From: an uncultured Roseateles sp.
GTDB taxonomy: Bacteria > Pseudomonadota > Gammaproteobacteria > Burkholderiales > Burkholderiaceae_C
Reading direction: 5' to 3'
Assembly: GCF_913777145.1 (NCBI RefSeq)
Contig: NZ_CAJYPS010000009.1
Location: 1 to 64,000, forward strand
Length of the DNA: 64,000 bases
Below the pieces are notes generated by a model that searched no databases, was not told the DNA's origin, and saw only the letters and a list, made by a program, of their open reading frames with translations. Within the stretch, counting starts at the first letter, position 1; each line of letters begins with the position of its first letter. Positions 59,056 to 64,000 of this stretch are shown here, in pieces. The position numbers and the translations under genes are program-made.

Positions 59056-59531
59056 TTGCCGACTCGCGCCGCGTGGCCCATCATAAAAATGAATGGGCTG
59101 GCAACCAAACTCAGCAGGGCGACGAACGGGTTAAGCACGGGTGCCCGATCATCAAGCCAAAACGCCAGTGACGCGATCGAGACGGATGCAAGAAGTAGTG
59201 CACCGAACCTCAGAACTGAATGCATTGGCACATCATTTTTCCGTCGAATCGCTATGTGACCTCCGGTCTCCATAGCTTGTTGAAGCGCAAGCTGCACATC
59301 GAGATGGTCCTGCCGAAGAGGAACGTATCTAGTGCGACCACTGGTACTGACTATGGTGCTTACGACTTCCCTTCTCAAGTCCTGAATGCTATCCATCAAC
59401 TGCGCGTTCGTGACAGCGTCAACATCCGCATCGTTGGCCGGACCTGGATCGCGCGTGAAGCTGCTGGTTGCAACGGTCACTGGCCAATAAATGTGCGAAC
59501 TTGCCAGCACGTTCTTTGATGTTGCGCTCAT
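59052..59531 (-). CDS. Hypothetical protein with C-terminal membrane hairpin, 159 residues
   Basis: I do not recognise this family. The first two thirds are soluble (LMDSIQDLRREVVSTIVST is a likely helix). Two membrane segments follow at the C-terminus: VLRFGALLLASVSIASLAFW and FVALLSLVASPFIFMMG. It overlaps the upstream gene stop and the downstream gene start by four bases each. The unusual codon use is shared with its two partners. Confidence 0.72.
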   Translation of the reverse strand: MSATSKNVLASSHIYWPVTVATSSFTRDPGPANDADVDAVTNAQLMDSIQDLRREVVSTIVSTSGRTRYVPLRQDHLDVQLALQQAMETGGHIAIRRKNDVPMHSVLRFGALLLASVSIASLAFWLDDRAPVLNPFVALLSLVASPFIFMMGHAARVGK

Positions 59532-60301
59532 GGTTTGGGCCCCAAGAAATCAATGTGCTGCCTCATAACCACGTCGCCAGCCTTTACAAACAGCTTTGAG
59601 CAAAATCCCTGAAAATCTTCTTTAGCCAGATTAACGCTGGGCCTGTTGTTTATATCAATCATCACTTGAATGCCATGCTCCTCCAATGGCAATTCATCGA
59701 CATTAAACCGCATCATGCCAGGAGAGTCGCTCGGATTAAATGTCGCCTTACGCAGCTCATATCCATTGAGTGCAAAGTTCGTATAAAAACCATCATCCGT
59801 ATCAAAGCCGACGCGAAGATCAAAAGAGACAAACTTCCCCAACCGAGGGCCACTATATTGATCAGCGAGCTTAGATAGAATATCGCCGACCGCAACACCA
59901 TCCCGCGCCCTATATAAAACGGTAAAAATAAAACCTATCTCGCGGAGTGTGGAGGGATCTTGGTATTTCGGCAACAAGCTCAACAGTTGCGAAGCGTTCC
60001 GCTCAGCGATTTCAAAGGCACTGCCAAGTTCCATTTTGTTTTCGTCGAAGTCCATTGATAACTGGACGTTCGCATTAGAAAAGGACAGCAGCTTGTGCCC
60101 CTGCTTGAGCACAAGACGAGGCGCCTCGTGTGGCACGGGCCCGTTAGCATTGGTCGCCTGCGCGGGACCAGAGATAAATCCCCCAAAAACCGTCTCTACC
60201 TCTTCCATGCGGAAGCGTGTCTTCTGGTTCACCTCATGTGCAATGACAAGCGTTGCGGAGCTTAGGCGCGGTGCAGCAACCAAGCTGCTGGGTAAGTTCA
60301 T
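59528..60301 (-). CDS. Hypothetical protein, 257 residues, first gene of a low-GC operon
   Basis: I do not recognise this family with confidence. The protein looks soluble and alpha/beta, with features such as APRLVLKQGHKLLSFSNANV and FVSFDLRVGFDTDDGFYTN. It has no signal peptide. The general layout faintly recalls the sporadically distributed TIGR04255 proteins, but I cannot support that. It starts the coupled three-gene unit, is AT-richer than the chromosome and is 434 bases from tRNA-Arg, consistent with a small horizontally gained module such as a defence or stress system. Confidence 0.7.
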   Translation of the reverse strand: MNLPSSLVAAPRLSSATLVIAHEVNQKTRFRMEEVETVFGGFISGPAQATNANGPVPHEAPRLVLKQGHKLLSFSNANVQLSMDFDENKMELGSAFEIAERNASQLLSLLPKYQDPSTLREIGFIFTVLYRARDGVAVGDILSKLADQYSGPRLGKFVSFDLRVGFDTDDGFYTNFALNGYELRKATFNPSDSPGMMRFNVDELPLEEHGIQVMIDINNRPSVNLAKEDFQGFCSKLFVKAGDVVMRQHIDFLGPKP

Positions 60302-60735
60302 CAGTTTTCTCCTGGCTGCTACCGTCTAACTGCAGGTTAGCTGGCGCAATTCGAGCACCACTACACGGCGCGCGCCATCAGGCGAAGTGCTAGGACAACG
60401 CGCGATCAGTAGTGTGGCGCACGGCCACCGAAAGGTGGCGCCTTGTTGGAGAGCAGTGGGGGACATCAAGCGCAAAGGGCACCTGAGCTGTTGCAGTTGC
60501 GTAAGAAGCCCCGCACAAAAAGAAGCCACCGACACAAACTGTGGCGCATGACTCACGCCTAAGCCCACTACCGCCCTGACCCAACTGATGTGGAGTTCCC
60601 CTCGATGCTCCCCTGCCCCCCTGCTGCCCCGCGATGTAAACACCCATCGTGAGACAACATGCAATGAAAAAGGCGCCTAAGTCCTTGGTGAACCTAAGCG
60701 CCTGAGGCGTCGAGAACCGTTGCGACTCTCTCATT
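60302..60735. other. Intergenic region between the unknown operon and tRNA-Arg
   Basis: No credible gene is seen; open frames here have no coding character or homology I recognise. The promoter of the unknown three-gene operon should lie near 60,310-60,400. At the tRNA end is a hairpin that could terminate tRNA-Arg transcription. Confidence 0.5.
60667..60703 (-). terminator. Possible terminator downstream of tRNA-Arg
   Basis: AGGCGC (60671-60676) pairs with GCGCCT (60698-60703) around a long loop. On the minus strand the stem is followed by a run of five T (60671-60667). Stem length is modest. Confidence 0.5.
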
Positions 60736-60812
60736 TGGCCTGCCCGGAGGGACTCGAACCCCCGACCTGCTGCTTAGAAGGCAGCTGCTCTATCCAGTTG
60801 AGCTACGGGCAG
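60736..60812 (-). tRNA. tRNA-Arg (anticodon UCU)
   Basis: The 77-base gene includes the encoded 3' CCA (complement of 60736-60738). The acceptor stem is CTGCCCG/CGGGCAG, the T-arm has GGTTCGAGTCC, and the anticodon stem GCTGC/GCAGC holds loop CTTCTAA with anticodon TCT, reading AGA. It lies 21 bases after the OPT transporter stop on the same strand. AGA is rare in this GC-rich genome. Confidence 0.95.
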
Positions 60813-60833
60813 AGGGCTTGAATTATCGGGGCA

Positions 60834-62810
60834 TCAGATCAGCACGTTGATGATGGCGTCGCCAATGCCCATCAGCGCCGCGCCGGAGATCAGGCCCGCG
60901 CAGATGGGCTCCATGCCCTCCACCCAGATGCGGTGGCCCTGGGTGCCCGGCGTCTTGTGGCGGCGAGCCTGAACCCAGAACAGCACGGCGCCCAGGAACA
61001 TCATGAAGGTGGCCTGCGGCGGCAGCACCACGCCCAGGCCTATGGCCACGGCGGACAGGCCCGAGCGGCCCTTGGTGACGATGCGCAGCACCTCGATGAC
61101 CACGGCTGCCACCGCGGCCACGCCCACCGAGATCAGCACCGAGGTCGGCAGGTCGGTCACGCCCTTGGCGATGATGTCGGCCACGCCCTTCCACTGCAGC
61201 GCGGCGGGGAAGCCGAACTGGTCGGACACCAGGCCTGCCACGCTGTAAGCGCCGGTGGCATCGGTCTTCACGAACAGCAGGAAGAACAGCGGCACGCTGG
61301 CCAGCACGCCGGCCAGGTTGCCGATGATGTGGCCGATGGCCTGGTGGCGCGGCTTGCCGCCCAGCATGTAGCCGGGCTTGATGTCGGACAGCAGATTGGC
61401 CGCGTTGGACGCGATCTCGGCCGTCATGCCGGCCGGCAGCAGGTTGGAGCCGGGGTTGCTGCGGTCCAGCGCACCCATGGAGAACTGGGTGATCTTGGAC
61501 AGCGCGCCGGTGGGCGTCCAGGAGGTCAGCGCCATGGAGTTGGTGCAGATCACGGTCAGCACGAAGATCAGCGGCAGCGACACGATGGCCAGCCACAGCG
61601 GCACGCCGAAGAAGGCGTGCGTGGCCCAGCAGCCCAGCAGGCCCACGACCGGCACGCCGATCCAGGACACCCACAGCGGCACCTCGATGTGCTTGAGCAC
61701 GTCCTGGCCACCGCGATCGACCTTGGCCTTGCGCTTGAACAGGCCCTTGAAGATCTCGGGCTTGGCCAGCAGCGACACCAGCGCGCCCACCACCATCATG
61801 GTCACGGCCCACCACAGCGACCACTGGTTGACGATCTCCACGCGGCTCAGCGGCACCAGCGCGCCACCCGGGCCTATGCGCGGCGCGATGTCGCCGGCCT
61901 GGATCATCAGCGGCGCCAGCACGAAGAAGTTGATCGCCGTGCCCAGGAAGCAGCTGGCCGCGATGGCCATGCCCATCAGGCCGCCGGTGCCTATCACCGC
62001 GGCGTCCACCACCAGGCGCAGGCCCAGCGTGCGGAAGTCCGTGCCCAGGATGCTGGGGATGAAGCCATGCGCCTTCACGGCCCAGGTGTAGTAGTAGTCG
62101 TCCAGGCGGTCATGCAGGTGCCAGGGCTCCACCATGCCGGCCCACTTGTCCATGGCCAGCAGCTTGAACTGGATGAGCTTCATCCAGCCCTCGCCGCAGA
62201 TGCCCTGCAGCAGCGCGGCACCGCCGCCGACGATGGCCAGCAGCTTGGCCTTGAACATGCCCTCGTCGCCCTGGCCGTTGTAGAGCGAGTGCAGCACCAC
62301 GCCGCAGGCGCGGCCCTCCGGGAACGGCGCCTGGTCTTCGTTGATGAAGCGGCGCTTCAGCGGGAAGGCCAGCAGCACGCCCACCAGCGACACCAGGAAC
62401 ATCCAGATCGCGATCTGCCACCATTGCGGCACATGACCGGTCACCATCATGTAGGCCGGCAGGCTGGAGATCAGTGCGGTCGTCACATAGCCCGCCGCGG
62501 TCGCGATGGACTGGGTGCAGTTGTTCTCCAGGATGGTGTAGTCCTGCGCGATGCCCGAGGAATGCAGCGCGCGGAACAGCGCGAACGCCAGGATCACCGA
62601 GGTCAGGCCGACCCCCAGCGAGATGCCGGTCTTGGCGCCGATGTAGAGGCCGGTGGCGGACAGCACGCCGCCCAGCAGAAAGCCGGTGAGTGCGGAGCGC
62701 AGCGTCAGCTGCGCCATGTCGCCGCGGAAGACGTTCTTCAGCCACCACTCGTCCTTTTGGGCGCGTGTCCAGGTGGCGATCTGCTCGTCGGTCAGGTGTT
62801 GAAGGGCCAT
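60834..62810 (-). CDS. OPT family oligopeptide transporter
   Basis: The 658-residue inner-membrane protein has about 15 hydrophobic helices and OPT/YSL signatures: [20 protein letters not shown] and [20 protein letters not shown] near the N-terminus, [51 protein letters not shown] and [23 protein letters not shown]. Members move peptides or metal chelates with protons. Substrate cannot be read from sequence. It stands alone between two tRNA genes. Confidence 0.93.
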   Translation of the reverse strand: MALQHLTDEQIATWTRAQKDEWWLKNVFRGDMAQLTLRSALTGFLLGGVLSATGLYIGAKTGISLGVGLTSVILAFALFRALHSSGIAQDYTILENNCTQSIATAAGYVTTALISSLPAYMMVTGHVPQWWQIAIWMFLVSLVGVLLAFPLKRRFINEDQAPFPEGRACGVVLHSLYNGQGDEGMFKAKLLAIVGGGAALLQGICGEGWMKLIQFKLLAMDKWAGMVEPWHLHDRLDDYYYTWAVKAHGFIPSILGTDFRTLGLRLVVDAAVIGTGGLMGMAIAASCFLGTAINFFVLAPLMIQAGDIAPRIGPGGALVPLSRVEIVNQWSLWWAVTMMVVGALVSLLAKPEIFKGLFKRKAKVDRGGQDVLKHIEVPLWVSWIGVPVVGLLGCWATHAFFGVPLWLAIVSLPLIFVLTVICTNSMALTSWTPTGALSKITQFSMGALDRSNPGSNLLPAGMTAEIASNAANLLSDIKPGYMLGGKPRHQAIGHIIGNLAGVLASVPLFFLLFVKTDATGAYSVAGLVSDQFGFPAALQWKGVADIIAKGVTDLPTSVLISVGVAAVAAVVIEVLRIVTKGRSGLSAVAIGLGVVLPPQATFMMFLGAVLFWVQARRHKTPGTQGHRIWVEGMEPICAGLISGAALMGIGDAIINVLI

Positions 62811-62920
62811 GAATCGCGGGCGGGGCTTGTGGCCTCACCGGAAGGGAACAAAAGCTGCGGATTGTCCAGGGCCGACCCGCGTTGACACAGCGGGGATGCC
62901 CGCAGCGCGACGGACTCACA

Positions 62921-62957
62921 AAAAGAAAACCCGCCGCAGGCAAAGCCGGCGGCGGGT
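62921..62957 (-). terminator. Terminator of tRNA-Pro
   Basis: A 9-bp stem ACCCGCCGC/GCGGCGGGT (62929-62937 with 62949-62957) lies ten bases after the tRNA. On the minus strand it is followed by a T-rich tract, TTTCTTTT (down to 62921). Confidence 0.88.
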
Positions 62958-62966
62958 CATGTCTTG

Positions 62967-63043
62967 TGGTCGGGGCGGCGGGATTCGAACTCGCGACCCT
63001 CTGCTCCCAAAGCAGATGCGCTACCAGGCTGCGCTACGCCCCG
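62967..63043 (-). tRNA. tRNA-Pro (anticodon UGG)
   Basis: The 77-base gene has acceptor CGGGGCG/CGCCCCG, discriminator A and an encoded CCA (complement of 62967-62969). The anticodon stem TCTGC/GCAGA holds loop TTTGGGA with anticodon TGG, and the T-arm has GAGTTCGAATCC. Its own terminator follows. Confidence 0.96.
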
Positions 63044-63058
63044 ACGAAGCTGCGCATT

Positions 63059-64000
63059 CTAGCCGCATTCGACGAAGCGCCCGGTGCCGCTGATCAGCGC
63101 GGCCCGCACCGGCTCGCCGGGCTGCAGTGCACGCACCGCCTCGACATAGTCGCGCAGCTGCTGCTGATAGGCCGGTTCGTGCTCGGGCGTAGCCCCCAGC
63201 TTGTAGTCCAGCACCCACCAGCAGCCGTCGTCCAGCAGCACCAGGCGGTCGATGCGACGGTCCTCGCCTGCCACGCCTATGGCCACCTCGTTGCCGGCCC
63301 AGCGCAGCCGCGCCGCATCGAAGAAGGGCTGGCAGTCGGGGCTGGCCAGGATGGCGCGCACCGCCGCGTCCAGCCGCTTGCGCGCGGCCGCGTCCAGCCC
63401 GAAGGCCTGGGCCGAGGCGGCGATCAGCGGCTCAAGCGCCTGGGTCTGGCCCGGCGCGCTGGCCCATTCCAGCGCACGGTGCAGCGCCTCGCCCAGACGC
63501 GCCTGGGCCGCGTCGTCCGCCGCATTGCCGCTGCGCTCGGGCCGGGCCACCGCCTGCCAGCGCGGCAGCTCGCGCAGCTTCACCGGCGGCAGCAAGACCT
63601 GGCCCTGCTGCGGCGCGGTGATCGGCGGCGCCAGCGGCTGGGCCAGCGGCGCCATGCGCGCCCACCAGCTGCCGTCCGACGCCCCGCGACGCGGCGGCGT
63701 GCGGCTGAGGATGAGACGGCGGCGCGCACGCGTCATCGCCACATAGAGCGCATGCAGCTCCTCGCGGTCGCGCAGCGCACGCTCCGAGTCCACCAGCGCC
63801 TGCAGCGACGGAGGCGGGCGGCGCTCCGAGGCCATGAAGGCCAGGCAAGTGGGCGCGGCCGCATCCACCGGCCAGTCGACCGCCAGCGACAGCGTATCGG
63901 CCTTGGGCGGCGCGGCATCCGCGTCCAGCAGGATCACCACCTCGGCCTCCAGACCCTTGGCGCCGTGCACGGTCAGCAGCTGCACCGCGTCATCGCCCGG
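63059..64000 (-). CDS. AddA-like UvrD/RecB-family helicase-nuclease, C-terminal part
   Basis: The frame is open to the window edge, so only the last 313 codons are seen. Helicase motif V is in [20 protein letters not shown] and motif VI in [17 protein letters not shown]. The C-terminal PD-(D/E)xK nuclease shows [20 protein letters not shown] and WVLDYKLG. This is the AddA type that, with AddB, processes double-strand breaks for RecA. The partner gene would lie upstream, outside the window. It ends 15 bases before tRNA-Pro on the same strand. Confidence 0.9.
   Translation of the reverse strand, partial: PGDDAVQLLTVHGAKGLEAEVVILLDADAAPPKADTLSLAVDWPVDAAAPTCLAFMASERRPPPSLQALVDSERALRDREELHALYVAMTRARRRLILSRTPPRRGASDGSWWARMAPLAQPLAPPITAPQQGQVLLPPVKLRELPRWQAVARPERSGNAADDAAQARLGEALHRALEWASAPGQTQALEPLIAASAQAFGLDAAARKRLDAAVRAILASPDCQPFFDAARLRWAGNEVAIGVAGEDRRIDRLVLLDDGCWWVLDYKLGATPEHEPAYQQQLRDYVEAVRALQPGEPVRAALISGTGRFVECG

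Noticed and set aside
60326..60734. Minus-strand open frames between the unknown operon and tRNA-Arg
   Set aside because: No ribosome-binding site, no conserved motif and overlapping alternative frames; treated as non-coding.
58560..60812. Integration of the low-GC island at tRNA-Arg with att repeats
   Set aside because: I searched for a second copy of the tRNA 3' end near 58.5 kb and found none; no integrase gene is present.

Overview
The window reads as a chromosomal segment of a high-GC betaproteobacterium of the order Burkholderiales, most likely the Roseateles/Rubrivivax/Leptothrix side. Grounds are the grpE-dnaK-dnaJ order, the rpsF-priB-rpsR-rplI operon with a separate PriB, pepA-holC divergent from lptF-lptG, a CysB-type regulator, the XrtA/PEP-CTERM regulatory set, and strong GC bias at third codon positions. 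No taxonomic marker gene is present, so the placement is inference from gene content.

Layout. 0-9.5 kb: end of grpE, dnaK, dnaJ and a strong terminator; a receiver-TPR protein; an EptA-like phosphoethanolamine transferase; a secreted LprI/DUF3298 protein; and a radical SAM protein of the PA0069/SPL-like family under a near-perfect LexA box. 9.5-13.2 kb: a coupled signalling operon (PAS histidine kinase, single-domain receiver, receiver-GGDEF-EAL). 13.5-16.6 kb: dnaB and the rpsF-priB-rpsR-rplI operon. 16.8-22.4 kb: a large SSS symporter with an unusual insert, then ppsA divergent from its regulator ppsR.

22.4-32.6 kb, all on the minus strand: an XrtA/PEP-CTERM-associated block of an EPS-priming glycosyltransferase, prsK, prsR, an N-acyltransferase fused to a PilZ domain, the TPR lipoprotein prsT, and an E1/ThiF-like adenylyltransferase. 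The exosortase itself is not in the window. 33.2-45.2 kb: a branched-chain amino-acid binding protein, pepA-holC, lptF-lptG-cbiX-cysB-like, a FimV-like protein, a Crp/Fnr regulator, an APH-like phosphotransferase, an unknown protein and a glutathione transferase.

45.2-58.3 kb is the most distinctive accessory part. It holds an orphan DUF4255 plus contractile tail sheath pair with a single-base frameshift in the sheath, a mechanosensitive channel, and a six-gene translationally coupled operon joining a two-subunit isoquinoline-oxidoreductase-like molybdoenzyme to SoxX, a SoxY paralogue ending AACIE, SoxZ and SoxA. An alpha/beta hydrolase, a second molybdoenzyme pair and a small lipoprotein follow. 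58.6-60.3 kb is a lower-GC island of three overlapping unknown genes near tRNA-Arg(UCU). The window closes with an OPT transporter, tRNA-Pro(UGG) and the C-terminal part of an AddA-like helicase-nuclease.

The strongest candidates for something undescribed are the AACIE-arm Sox/molybdoenzyme operon, the acyltransferase-PilZ plus ThiF pair in the exosortase regulatory block, the orphan sheath pair, the unknown three-gene island, and a dispersed directional 11-mer GCAAGACCYGG found eight times after 43.7 kb.
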